Notes under the pieces: generated by a model
Told to the model about the DNA's origin: nothing
Database searches by the model: none
What the model saw: only the letters and a program-made list of their open reading frames with translations
Assembly: GCA_934162535.1 (NCBI GenBank)
Contig: CAKPJC010000014.1
Location: 1 to 45,760, forward strand
Length of the DNA: 45,760 bases
Direction of reading: 5' to 3'
From: an uncultured Clostridia bacterium
GTDB taxonomy: Bacteria; Bacillota; Clostridia; TANB77; CAG-508
Translations under genes and position numbers: made by a program
Shown: piece by piece, positions 1 through 8,181 of the stretch
Layout: every line of letters starts with the position of its first letter
Numbering within the stretch: position 1 is the stretch's first letter

Positions 1-12
1 AATTGTAATTTG

Positions 13-1089
13 TCAATTACTCATATCTTTCTTCTGTTTGATAAATTCTATGTTATTTTTTTCTAAATCTTCAATAGTTATATCTCCATATTCTAAAGAT
101 GATTTTACAGTTTCTTGATAACCATTAGAATATATAACTATTACATATTTACTTTTTTCGCAAGGAAAATAATATATATATTCTTTATCTTCATAAAATT
201 GTTCTAATGCAGTATTACATGTAATATTTTCTTCTTTTGTTTTATCTATTATCTTTAAGTGTGTAAAAGTTTGACTATTTTTATCTATATACTTATTTTC
301 ACTTATAAAAACAACTCCAATAATACAGATAATTGGTATTAAAATAATAATAATCTTTTTTATTAAATCTTTATAATCAATTTTATTTTTTTCTAAAAGG
401 ACTATGTTTCTTAAAAATTTGTTTATAGATGATATTCGCAATATTACAAACATAATTAATGAACCTAATACATTTAGAATCACATCATCAATATCACAGC
501 AACCAGATATTGTAATAAATTGCAATAGTTCAATACCCACAACTATACAAATCATTGTTAGTAAAAAGTTTTTTAATTTCTTTTGTTTTTCAAATAATAT
601 TGGTAAGAAAAAGGCAAAAGGCATTAAAGCAACTGCATTTCCTAGAATATTATATATAAATATATATGGTGCAATATCTCCACTAATAAATTTTGTAATG
701 TAACCAAAAATTGTTTTAAATGGAATTAAATTAAATGAGTTAGACATATAGTTTTTAAACAACTCACTATTCCAATTTAATATATTAAAATCTCCTCTAA
801 AAAAATAATCATCAAATAAAGTAAGTGTTGATAACAATATAATATATAAAATAAACCATATACCTATATTTATTTTTAAAACTTTATTCTTATATTTTTC
901 ATCTATATATTTAGTTAAAGCTAATCCACCAAAATACATAATAAGACAACTTAATAGTAATAATACTATTCTTCCAGTTGGACTTAAACGTAATAATTCA
1001 TTAAACTCTAAACTAAAATAATATATTAAAATAATTATAGCAATCAAATATAATACCATACTTGCCATTAAACTTATTTTTTTCTTCAT
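13..1089 (-). CDS. VanZ-family membrane protein with C-terminal outer domain
   Basis: The 358-aa protein has several hydrophobic segments and the VanZ core: an N-terminal helix pair, NILGNAVALMPFAFFLPI and then ELLQFITISGCCDIDDVILN. VanZ relatives are polytopic membrane proteins; VanZ itself gives low-level teicoplanin resistance, but most homologues have no proven role. After a last helix near residues 245-262 there is an extra tail of about 95 residues with two cysteines (CNTALEQF, FPCEKS), probably outside the cell and unusual for the family. The start follows a weak GAAGTG site. A second VanZ gene lies immediately upstream. Confidence in the family is good; the function is unknown. Confidence 0.8.
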   Translation of the reverse strand: MKKKISLMASMVLYLIAIIILIYYFSLEFNELLRLSPTGRIVLLLLSCLIMYFGGLALTKYIDEKYKNKVLKINIGIWFILYIILLSTLTLFDDYFFRGDFNILNWNSELFKNYMSNSFNLIPFKTIFGYITKFISGDIAPYIFIYNILGNAVALMPFAFFLPILFEKQKKLKNFLLTMICIVVGIELLQFITISGCCDIDDVILNVLGSLIMFVILRISSINKFLRNIVLLEKNKIDYKDLIKKIIIILIPIICIIGVVFISENKYIDKNSQTFTHLKIIDKTKEENITCNTALEQFYEDKEYIYYFPCEKSKYVIVIYSNGYQETVKSSLEYGDITIEDLEKNNIEFIKQKKDMSN

Positions 1090-1148
1090 ATATCAACACT
1101 TCTTTCTCAACGATAACTTTCTAATTATTGTTTGCATTATAACACAAA

Positions 1149-1179
1149 GGACAGATAATTTTCAACTAATTACCTGCCC
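1149..1179 (-). terminator. hairpin between the two VanZ genes
   Basis: GGACAGATAATT and AATTACCTGCCC pair over 12 positions, allowing G-U pairs, across a 7-base loop. It lies just downstream of the second VanZ gene on the minus strand. The following T-run is poor, so termination is only probable. Confidence 0.4.
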
Positions 1180-1198
1180 TATCTATTGTAATTTGTAA

Positions 1199-1744
1199 TT
1201 ATTTTTTTACCAATTTATTTTTGAAGAAATTCATAACAAATAGTCCTAGTAAAAATCCAATAAGTGTTCCTAAAGTATTCATAATAACATCATCTAATTG
1301 TGCAAATCTCCCAATAAAAGTTTGTAAAAATTCGATGCTTATAGAAAATATTCCACCAAGTATTATTCCATTCCACCAATGTTTATGAATATTTTTAAAT
1401 ATAAATATTGGTAAAAATCCAAACGGTATAAATAAAAGTATATTCAATATAGTTGCAACGTTAAAACCCTCTTCAAATAATTTAAAACTGATATAACTAT
1501 CAAATGGAGATGTTATACCAAAATTACCAGTTAAAATACCAGTTATTTTTAATATACATAGAATTATTAGAATCCATAAATACTGACATATTAAATTTGA
1601 TATTTTAAAATTTATTTTTTTCTTTTGAATAAATTTTATTAATAATTCAATACATATTACACCTAAAAATATAAATCCTGACAAAGGAATAGTATTTCTT
1701 AATGTCCATATACCACTCCACATTTCCATTATGAAATAATCCAT
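1199..1744 (-). CDS. VanZ-family membrane protein
   Basis: This 181-aa protein has about five membrane segments. It carries the VanZ signature as FIPFGFLPIFIF, then ISIEFLQTFIGRFAQLDDVIMN and TLGTLIGFLLG. That is close to the usual size for single-domain VanZ proteins, unlike its longer neighbour downstream. A GAGGT site lies about 11 bases before the ATG; a second in-frame ATG (residue 6) could also serve. The pair of VanZ genes and the deacetylase upstream share orientation and suggest a cell-envelope gene cluster. The exact role cannot be read from the sequence. Confidence 0.85.
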   Translation of the reverse strand: MDYFIMEMWSGIWTLRNTIPLSGFIFLGVICIELLIKFIQKKKINFKISNLICQYLWILIILCILKITGILTGNFGITSPFDSYISFKLFEEGFNVATILNILLFIPFGFLPIFIFKNIHKHWWNGIILGGIFSISIEFLQTFIGRFAQLDDVIMNTLGTLIGFLLGLFVMNFFKNKLVKK

Positions 1745-1824
1745 TATAATATATTACCTCACTTTCAATTACTATATTTAAAGCAAACTACGAATTGTAA
1801 TTTGTCTAGTACATAATTACTTTA

Positions 1825-3207
1825 TTAAAAATTAAAATATGATGTATTATAATCTAAGTCAATTCCTTTTATTTGTGCCATTTCTTCAATCGTAACAAAA
1901 GCATATCCTTCTTTTTCAAGTTCTTCCATTGCTAATAAAGCTCCTTCTACTGATTCTGTATATATGTCATGCAATAATACAATAGAGCCATCAGATACAT
2001 TTTTTAAAATTTCTTTTTTTATTAAATTACGATCTTTTAATTTCCAATCAATAGAATCTACATTCCACAAAATAGTGTGCATTAACAGTTGATTTTTCAT
2101 ATGAGAATCAATATTTCCATATGGTGGTCTTAACAATGTTGGCTCTACTCCAATAATATTTTTTATCTCAATTATACTGTTATTAACTTCATATAAAAAT
2201 TCATCATTACTCAATAATTTCAAATTTTTATGATTTTGAGTATGTGTTCCTATTTGGTTTCCTTCTTGATATGCTCTTTTTAAAACCTCTTGATGATATG
2301 CAACTCTATTACCAAGTACAAAAAATGTAGCTTTAGCATCATATTTTTCCATACCATCTAAAAGTCGTGTAGTTGTTTTTGTATTTGGCCCATCATCAAA
2401 AGTAAACGCAACTAACTTCTTATTTTTATATTTTTCTAAATCACGTTTTTGAGTAGTTAAGTTGTTGCCATTTTCTTCTTTTTGGTCATTGTTTTGATAT
2501 TCATTTCTTAATAGTGAATTTACCTGTTCATAAGAAAGATTTATTTTTATTTCTCCTATTGCTCCATATACTACCTGATAAGGTGGGAATATAATTGTCA
2601 TGCCCTCTTTATCTAAATAAAAATATTTGTAATTTTCTTCTATTGGATTTATCCCTTCATTTAACCATTCTTCATCGAATTCGAATTCTTTTTCCTCTGA
2701 ATATTTTAGTAATTCATGCTTAACAATCAATGTCAATTCATTAAATGAATTATTATCTTTGACTATATCATTTATAGTTTCATATTTCCCTTTTGCTTTA
2801 TTATATATATATGTTTCATACTGTCTATTATAATGAGCACCACCTGTATAATCATTTGTCATAATATTAACAAATATTAAATCATTATATTCTAATGTGT
2901 GAGCTGTTAAAATAAAATCATATCTAAAATCCATAATATCTTTAGAATCTTCAACAGTTTTTAAGAATTCATTTTTTTGTGTTTCAATATATGTTTCGAC
3001 CTTTTTATCTATCTCATCAATATCTGTTTTATCATAATCAATTTTCAAATCATAGTATTCTGTTGTAGCAATTAAATGATTTTCTTCTATTTCTTTGTTT
3101 TTTGATTTGTTATTTATTATTGATTTACCAATAATAAATAATATAATTATAATAAAAATTAGAATTGTAAATTTTCCTCTTTTATTCATTTTTCTTTTTT
3201 TCTTCAT
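1825..3207 (-). CDS. membrane-anchored polysaccharide deacetylase (PdaC/NodB type)
   Basis: A short lysine-rich N-terminus and one membrane helix (about residues 15-30) are followed by a region of about 180 residues resembling the DUF4163/DUF3298 module of PdaC and RsiV. A NodB deacetylase domain then runs from about residue 265 to the end. Catalytic motifs are intact: TFDDGP (catalytic Asp and metal Asp), HTQNH (metal His pair), RPPYG, and LLHD with the late His. Enzymes of this build remove acetyl groups from peptidoglycan sugars outside the cell and can confer lysozyme resistance. I prefer the ATG at 3207, which has an AAGGTG site 6 bases away, over the GTG three codons upstream. Confidence 0.88.
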   Translation of the reverse strand: MKKKRKMNKRGKFTILIFIIIILFIIGKSIINNKSKNKEIEENHLIATTEYYDLKIDYDKTDIDEIDKKVETYIETQKNEFLKTVEDSKDIMDFRYDFILTAHTLEYNDLIFVNIMTNDYTGGAHYNRQYETYIYNKAKGKYETINDIVKDNNSFNELTLIVKHELLKYSEEKEFEFDEEWLNEGINPIEENYKYFYLDKEGMTIIFPPYQVVYGAIGEIKINLSYEQVNSLLRNEYQNNDQKEENGNNLTTQKRDLEKYKNKKLVAFTFDDGPNTKTTTRLLDGMEKYDAKATFFVLGNRVAYHQEVLKRAYQEGNQIGTHTQNHKNLKLLSNDEFLYEVNNSIIEIKNIIGVEPTLLRPPYGNIDSHMKNQLLMHTILWNVDSIDWKLKDRNLIKKEILKNVSDGSIVLLHDIYTESVEGALLAMEELEKEGYAFVTIEEMAQIKGIDLDYNTSYFNF

Positions 3208-3277
3208 TTCATACACCTTCTATTAGTTCTCTTAAAATATAATTTATTAGTTTGACTTCTCTACAAATTACTATTTG

Positions 3278-3472
3278 TTAATTAAAATTATACACATAAA
3301 AATTCATTTTATCTGAATTCTCGACTTTGGAATATCTTAAATTTTTAATTTCTGCTGGTGCTTTTTCAACTGCACCTTCATATAAAATTTCTGTATTTTC
3401 AAATATAACTCTTATATCTAATGCTCTTACAGAACCAATTGTCAAATATTTTTTTCGTTCTTGATTTTCCAT
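3278..3472 (-). CDS. small hypothetical protein (64 aa)
   Basis: I do not recognise this small soluble protein. It is predicted to be mostly beta-strand (ITIGSVRALDIRVIFENTEI region) with a C-terminal NFYVYNFN and no signal peptide or cysteine. The ATG at 3472 has a GAGGTG site at good distance; a GTG four codons upstream is in the same frame but has no SD. It sits between the deacetylase and a broken small membrane-protein gene, all on the same strand. Confidence 0.55.
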   Translation of the reverse strand: MENQERKKYLTIGSVRALDIRVIFENTEILYEGAVEKAPAEIKNLRYSKVENSDKMNFYVYNFN

Positions 3473-3517
3473 AATAATATACACCTCAAAATTGTTATTT
3501 ATCTAGTTTTAATAATT

Positions 3518-3961
3518 TTATAGTTCTTGATATTTCTTTCTATTTTTATTTATTATTAATAAAACTTTATCTATAATTATGACAGAAATAGATAATATTA
3601 ATGTATATTTAGCCACTTTTCCTTTTGTTCCTGCTATACTTCCATTTTGTTTAATATACATATACAAATCATGAGCTTCATGATCTTTTAATACTATTTC
3701 ATCTTTTGTGCCATCTTTGTAATCCAAATACAAAATCCACTCTCCTAGACCTTGCATATATCCAATTCTTTTTAGTTTATTTTCTTCTTTTATTTCTGTA
3801 ACTTGACTCAATAACATTGAAATTGTTTCTTCATTTTTAGAATTTACATTATAGTAAGATTTTCCAACAAATGTATAATAAATTAATAATACTATACAAA
3901 TTGGAATTTAAAAAAATCCTAATATGTAAATTATTGAAAAGTATTCTTCAAATTTTTTCAT
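3518..3961 (-). pseudogene. small membrane-protein gene with an in-frame stop at codon 18
   Basis: An ATG at 3961 with a good GGAG site begins MKKFEEYFSIIYILGFF, then meets TAA at 3910-3908. The frame then continues without a shift through IPICIVLLIYYTFVG to the stop at 3518. Joined, the two parts give one N-terminal membrane helix, a soluble middle and a second helix (YTLILSISVIIID) near the end, about 147 residues. A start inside the frame at 3817 would make only 99 aa and has no clear SD. The simplest reading is a single base change to a stop inside the first helix; readthrough is possible. The family is unknown. Confidence 0.7.
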
Positions 3962-4162
3962 TTTTTCTCCATCATAATACCAAAATGCTATTTTTTATTA
4001 ATTTTATATCATAAAACATAGATTTTTTCAATAAAATATAAAAGATATAATTATTAATTTTTTATTTTTAATAATTATATCTCTTTGCAATATTACTTTT
4101 TAATTATTGAATATATTGGCTTAAATATAATTAATTATTAATTATATTTAAAAGTTATATTA

Positions 4163-5785
4163 TTAATCTAAATTGTTTGGTACTAATACATCTGTATTAT
4201 CTACTTTTAAAGCAAAATATGGTTGATCCTTATTTTCTTCCTTTAAGTACAATATGAAATCACTATCAAATATCATTTTTCTTGATTTATCTCCCCAGTC
4301 TTTCATTGTAGCATCTATAACTGCCTCACTTTTTACACTTCCACCCACATTATTTAATTCAAAGTCTATTGTTTGTAATGCTTGTTTTATATAATATTTA
4401 CTATTTTTAATTTCTCTTCCACATAATTCATCATAGTTAATTTCATCATTGACTTTTATAAAAGGTATCCTTAGCATATCCGTTTTTCCAAATGTGGCTT
4501 TTCCTGAATAGTTACTCTGTTGCTTTTTTATTTCTTGATAATTTTCTTCAAATGTTTTGTTTTCTCCTGTTGTTTTATATAAAATAACTTCTTCTCCTTC
4601 TTTTGTTTTCAATTTAATAGCAAAATCATCTTCAGAATTATAAAACAATACCTCTACATTTTTACTTGCAATAGGATTATTACTGCTATCTACTCCAAAA
4701 CATTTTACTCTAGTTTCCGAATTATTAAATTTCATACTTCCCATTGCTGTTGAAAATGGTTCTAAAAAATTAAATTCTTTTTTCAACATCGCATACAATA
4801 CATATCCATTTGAATCATTCCAATCAATTCTATCTATTAATTGGCTATTCTCATTAAATTTTTGTTTTATTCCATTTTGAATTTTATTTTTTAAGTCTTC
4901 ACCATTTGCCTGTCCTTGTATCTTAAAATATGAGTTTTCGGATAATTGATCAGCTGTAAAACTTTGTTTGTTTAATTCATTTGCAAGTTCTGATTCTCCA
5001 TCTTCAAATTCAACTTTTCCTTGTATAACATCATTCATAAAATCATTCCATACCAAATTAAAAGTGCCTACCCACACCTTGTTACTATCTATTGTCGATA
5101 ATTTACTTGTATAGGTCGGTGTTATTTGTGCTTTTCCTGTAAAGCCTTCAATAATTTTCATTGTAGCATATACTCCCCCTGCAAGTAAAACACTTATACA
5201 TAACATTATTATAATTACTTTTGAAACCTTATTCATTTCATCAAATCCTTTCCTTATTAAAATTTTTCGTATTTCTTTTTTGCCTCTATGGATAAGATTT
5301 TTTACATTTTGAATTGACTCACCAAGTATTTGTGCTGTTTCTTCATATGTTAATTCTTCGATTTTGACTAAATACATTGCATTTTTGTATCTATCATCTA
5401 ACATATCTATTGCAGTAATTATTGCTTGTCTTTTTTCATTCTTTGTTATAATATCTGCTACATCTTGTTCTATTTTCATAGTTTCATTAAAAATATATTT
5501 TTCATTTATTTCAGTTCTTCTTTTTTCCATATTTATTAAATTATATGCTCTACTTTTAGCAACTAAATATATGTAATATTTAAAACTATAACCATCTTTA
5601 ATTTTATTTTGCATAATATAAATAAATACATCTTGAGTAATATCTTCGGCTTTTTGATAGTCTCTTACTATGTTATACACAAAATATTGTACTTTGTCTT
5701 TATACTTGTTATATAGCAATTCAAAAGCATCTTTTTCTCCGTTTAAATATTCATTATATAATTTTATATCTAAATCTTTTTCCAT
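4163..5785 (-). CDS. ECF-type sigma factor fused to a membrane-anchored extracytoplasmic domain
   Basis: Residues 1-175 are a sigma-70 family factor. Region 2 has KAEDITQDVFIYIMQ and region 4 has LTYEETAQILGESIQNVKNLIHRGKKEI. The same frame then runs into MNKVSKVIIIMLCISVLLAGG, a single membrane helix, and about 315 extracytoplasmic residues. That outer part loosely recalls a serpin-like layout in its last 90 residues, but I cannot assign it. The sigma part would lie in the cytoplasm tethered to the membrane. An AAAGGA site sits just before the internal ATG (MNKVSK), so a free membrane protein might also be made. Such outer parts usually belong to a separate neighbouring gene, so the fusion is notable. 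Confidence 0.8.
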   Translation of the reverse strand: MEKDLDIKLYNEYLNGEKDAFELLYNKYKDKVQYFVYNIVRDYQKAEDITQDVFIYIMQNKIKDGYSFKYYIYLVAKSRAYNLINMEKRRTEINEKYIFNETMKIEQDVADIITKNEKRQAIITAIDMLDDRYKNAMYLVKIEELTYEETAQILGESIQNVKNLIHRGKKEIRKILIRKGFDEMNKVSKVIIIMLCISVLLAGGVYATMKIIEGFTGKAQITPTYTSKLSTIDSNKVWVGTFNLVWNDFMNDVIQGKVEFEDGESELANELNKQSFTADQLSENSYFKIQGQANGEDLKNKIQNGIKQKFNENSQLIDRIDWNDSNGYVLYAMLKKEFNFLEPFSTAMGSMKFNNSETRVKCFGVDSSNNPIASKNVEVLFYNSEDDFAIKLKTKEGEEVILYKTTGENKTFEENYQEIKKQQSNYSGKATFGKTDMLRIPFIKVNDEINYDELCGREIKNSKYYIKQALQTIDFELNNVGGSVKSEAVIDATMKDWGDKSRKMIFDSDFILYLKEENKDQPYFALKVDNTDVLVPNNLD

Positions 5786-6014
5786 ATCTTACCCTGCTTT
5801 CATATATACAAACAAATGAAAATAAAAAAAGTTTCAAATTATTGTAATTTTTTTATTTTATCACATCATACATTATTTTTTACTTTGACTAACACTACAA
5901 TGATTTCGCATTTACATTGATATTATAACACCTAACTTCAAAAAAAGACACAAATAAATAATAAGTAAAGAATTGTATAACTTTTATATACGCATTCTTT
6001 ACTTATCCTTACAT

Positions 6015-6518
6015 TTATTCAAATAATACTTTTTTTAACTTTTCCCAAAAACTACTTTGTTTTTCTTTCCTCTGCATCAGTCTATCTTGCTCCTCTTTCC
6101 AAATAATTCTTTTTGCACAAAGTATTTTATATGCAAGTTCAGAGCCATTAATTTCTGGAAATTTATGCACACAATTCGTGATGTTTTTATATATATAACA
6201 TAACCCATAGTCTGGCGAAAATGATACTACTACAAATTTAGGACTTGTTTCTTTTTCTGAATAATCTTTTATTATATCTAATCCCGTAAATTCATGATTT
6301 CTCATTAAGTCTGTAACCACTACATCTGGTTTCAATTCTTCAATAAGTTTTATTTCTTCTTCATCTGTATTGGCAATTCCCATTATGTTTATGTAACTAT
6401 ATTTTTTTAGCATATTTTCTATTTGTTCACAAGTTTTAACTTCATCATCAGCAATTATAATATTTACTTTACCTATATTAATATTATTATCAAATTGTTC
6501 TACTTCCTTTTCCTCCAT
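6015..6518 (-). CDS. stand-alone response-regulator receiver protein
   Basis: The 167-aa protein has a receiver domain with an acidic pocket (IIIADDE), phospho-acceptor Asp in VVVTDLM, the switch Ser in VVSFSP and the conserved Lys in HKFPE. No DNA-binding output domain follows, only about 45 charged, probably helical residues, so it may pass phosphate on or act through a partner. I choose the ATG at 6518 because AGAAAGG lies 8 bases before it; ATGs at 6527 and 6554 are in frame. It is transcribed divergently from the XRE gene at 6625, with about 100 bp between. Confidence 0.8.
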   Translation of the reverse strand: MEEKEVEQFDNNINIGKVNIIIADDEVKTCEQIENMLKKYSYINIMGIANTDEEEIKLIEELKPDVVVTDLMRNHEFTGLDIIKDYSEKETSPKFVVVSFSPDYGLCYIYKNITNCVHKFPEINGSELAYKILCAKRIIWKEEQDRLMQRKEKQSSFWEKLKKVLFE

Positions 6519-6624
6519 TTTTTCCATCCTTTCTCTATTTGCTAATTGGTACACAACACTAAATTCAAAAAAATATTATATTATTATTTGGTATTTAATT
6601 TATATGAAAGGTAATAATATAATA

Positions 6625-6882
6625 ATGAGAACAAAGAACTTTAATGGCTATCAAAACATAGTTGGTAAAAGCATAAAGAAATACAGAGAACAAAAAGGTC
6701 TTTCTCAAAGAGAACTTGCAAATAAGGTTGCTCTTTTAGGTGTTACTCTTTATAATTCTGATATTTCCAGAATTGAAAACAATACATTATTCCTTCGTGA
6801 TTATGAAGAATATGCAATATGTAAAGTTCTAGGTATTTCAGTTTCTCAATTACATGAAGATAGCGATCAATACTTCAACTAA
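6625..6882 (+). CDS. XRE-family helix-turn-helix regulator
   Basis: This 85-aa DNA-binding protein has a Cro/CI-type fold: IKKYREQKGLSQRELANKV is helices 1-3, and ISRIEN ends the recognition region. There is no effector domain. An AAAGG site lies about 12 bases before the ATG at 6625. An in-frame ATG at 6604 has no SD. It sits beside a receiver gene on the opposite strand and near the end of the conjugative element, so it may control one of them; the target is unknown. Confidence 0.8.
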   Translation: MRTKNFNGYQNIVGKSIKKYREQKGLSQRELANKVALLGVTLYNSDISRIENNTLFLRDYEEYAICKVLGISVSQLHEDSDQYFN

Positions 6883-7010
6883 AACAAGTTTCTATTACTT
6901 TGGTAGTAGCGATTTGTTTTTCTTTTTTTAATGTTTCATACCTGTAGTTTTTATATAAAATTTTTATTAAACTAAACATATTATACTTTTTTCCATAATT
7001 TTCCTCCCTC

Positions 7011-7034
7011 GCTATATTTTACTGGTTATATAGC
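7011..7034. repeat. inverted repeat GCTATAT/ATATAGC
   Basis: GCTATAT and ATATAGC form a perfect 7-bp inverted repeat with a 10-base gap, just upstream of the promoter of the XRE gene at 7095. It may be an operator half of that regulator, but nothing proves it. Confidence 0.35.
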
Positions 7035-7037
7035 CAA

Positions 7038-7097
7038 TAGTCAAGTAGCATACTAAAATTATATAATTTAATTTAGTTAGGTGATGATTTTAGTATG
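7038..7097 (+). promoter_or_regulatory. promoter and operator-like inverted repeat of the XRE gene at 7095
   Basis: A TATAAT box at 7062-7067 has TAGTCA 18 bases upstream. CATACTAAAAT (7049-7059) and ATTTTAGTATG (7087-7097) form a perfect 11-bp inverted repeat. The left arm lies between -35 and -10; the right arm ends on the ATG start codon. The SD (AGGTGATG) is between the arms. The layout fits autorepression through paired operators. Confidence 0.5.
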
Positions 7098-7331
7098 TAT
7101 AAATTAAAAATAGAAAATGGTTATTACCTCTTTAAATTAGAGGATTTATTAAAAAGTAAAAATATCAGTATTAATAAATTAATGAAAGATACTGAAACTG
7201 ATTTTAAAGTTGTAAAACGAATTATGACTGGAGAACTTGTAAGATTTGATATTATTGTACTTGCAAGATTTTGTGATTATTTGAATTGTTCTTTAACAGA
7301 TATAATTGAATATTTTCCAAATAAAAACTAA
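7095..7331 (+). CDS. small XRE-family regulator (HTH_26 type)
   Basis: The 78-aa protein has a compact Cro/C1-like helix-turn-helix. It reads FKLEDLLKSKNISINKLMKD, then FKVVKRIMTGELVRFDI, and the typical ending ARFCDYLNCSLTDIIEY. Such proteins are short DNA-binding regulators, common at the edges of integrative elements. AGGTGATG is a good SD. Its promoter carries an 11-bp inverted repeat ending on the start codon, so it probably regulates itself. It converges on the gene at 7370 across a shared hairpin. Confidence 0.8.
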   Translation: MYKLKIENGYYLFKLEDLLKSKNISINKLMKDTETDFKVVKRIMTGELVRFDIIVLARFCDYLNCSLTDIIEYFPNKN

Positions 7332-7371
7332 AATGAAGTTGGTTTATTTATAATTTCCAATTTCATTTTTT
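7331..7371. terminator. bidirectional terminator
   Basis: AAATGAAGTTGG pairs with CCAATTTCATTT with one mismatch, and T-runs follow on the plus strand. It separates two convergent genes. Confidence 0.7.
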
Positions 7372-7642
7372 ATTTTAGCATTTCCTCTATTTGGTCTACA
7401 ATTTCATCTGTTGTGATTTTTTCATCATAAGAATTTAAAAAAAGATTAAAAATCTTCTCTGCTTTGCTATCATCTGTAATATCAAATGCGTTTATTATTA
7501 ATCTTACAGGATCTGAACTAATCTCTACTTTTATTTTTGTAACTGGAAGAAAATTCTTATTTTCGAATATTTCTTCTATTTTACCAAATTCTCTATCAAT
7601 ATCAAGAATATATTTCAATAATATTTTACTGCTTTTCTCCAT
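7370..7642 (-). CDS. small hypothetical protein (90 aa)
   Basis: The start at 7642 follows a strong AAAGGAGG site; in-frame codons further upstream lack one. The product is acidic and mixed alpha/beta, with VTKIKVEISSDPVRLIINAF in the middle and a helical C-terminus (TTDEIVDQIEEMLK). It has no signal peptide or membrane segment. I do not recognise the family. It lies between the XRE regulators and the end of the conjugation operon and may be part of the element's control region. Confidence 0.6.
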   Translation of the reverse strand: MEKSSKILLKYILDIDREFGKIEEIFENKNFLPVTKIKVEISSDPVRLIINAFDITDDSKAEKIFNLFLNSYDEKITTDEIVDQIEEMLK

Positions 7643-8124
7643 ACTCCCTCCTTTGTGTTTTTTTTTCAACTTTTCATAATCCTCCTTTCTATCGTGTGTG
7701 ATATTAACTCTATTTAAAGATATTGTCAACACTTTTTGAAAACTTTATAAAAGGATGAAACCCTGAAATTCCAGAGCAGAAAAATGGTGTATTATCCCCT
7801 TATACAAAAAAAATAATACACCATAATCGAAACCCCTCATCCCTTCGCTTTCAATTAAGGTAGTCTAGTATGTAGATTTATTTTTATCTACTGCAGGTGC
7901 TATTTTTTCAAATATTGTGCATACTTGCCCACACTTTTTACACCTACATATCCTCTTACAAGCTTTGCCTCCTGAAACTCTTTTATTTATTGTGAGTATA
8001 TGTTACAAAATCTCACTTACGCATTTTGCATTAATAGACTTTTAACACTAATACGAATGGACTTTATAGCATCGGCTCATAACACCTATCACTTTTTACG
8101 AGTTTATGGCATCTCTCGTTGCAC
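7643..8124. other. non-coding structured region
   Basis: About 480 bases hold no gene I can support. Features are an 8-bp outer arm pair (AAGGATGA near 7751 and TCATCC near 7837) around the perfect 12-bp repeat at 7784-7824. Further on is a cysteine-rich open frame of 46 codons (7865-8002, minus) that has neither start nor SD. An attachment site, single-strand origin or decayed gene are all possible. Confidence 0.4.
7784..7824. repeat. perfect 12-bp inverted repeat with 17-base loop
   Basis: ATGGTGTATTAT and ATAATACACCAT are exact reverse complements, separated by an A-rich loop. It lies in the non-coding gap between the regulator genes and the end of the conjugation operon. Confidence 0.75.
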
Positions 8125-8160
8125 GAAAAAAAGCATCCGTATTTTTTATTTACGAATGCT
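8125..8160 (-). terminator. intrinsic terminator of the conjugation operon
   Basis: On the minus strand AGCATTCGTA and TACGGATGCT form a 10-bp stem (one mismatch) followed at once by seven T. It stands 22 bases after the last gene of the operon. Confidence 0.85.
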
Positions 8161-8181
8161 CTTATGTGTCTTCTTATTCAA

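Noticed and set aside
7925..7950. Start-stop pairs (AGGAGG followed by TTG TAA, then ATG TAG) on the minus strand
   Set aside because: Interesting to look at, but chance in AT-rich DNA is a sufficient explanation.
7865..8002. Cysteine-rich open frame on the minus strand (KACKRICRCKKCGQVC)
   Set aside because: No ATG, GTG or TTG and no SD in frame; it may be a remnant but I cannot support it as a gene.
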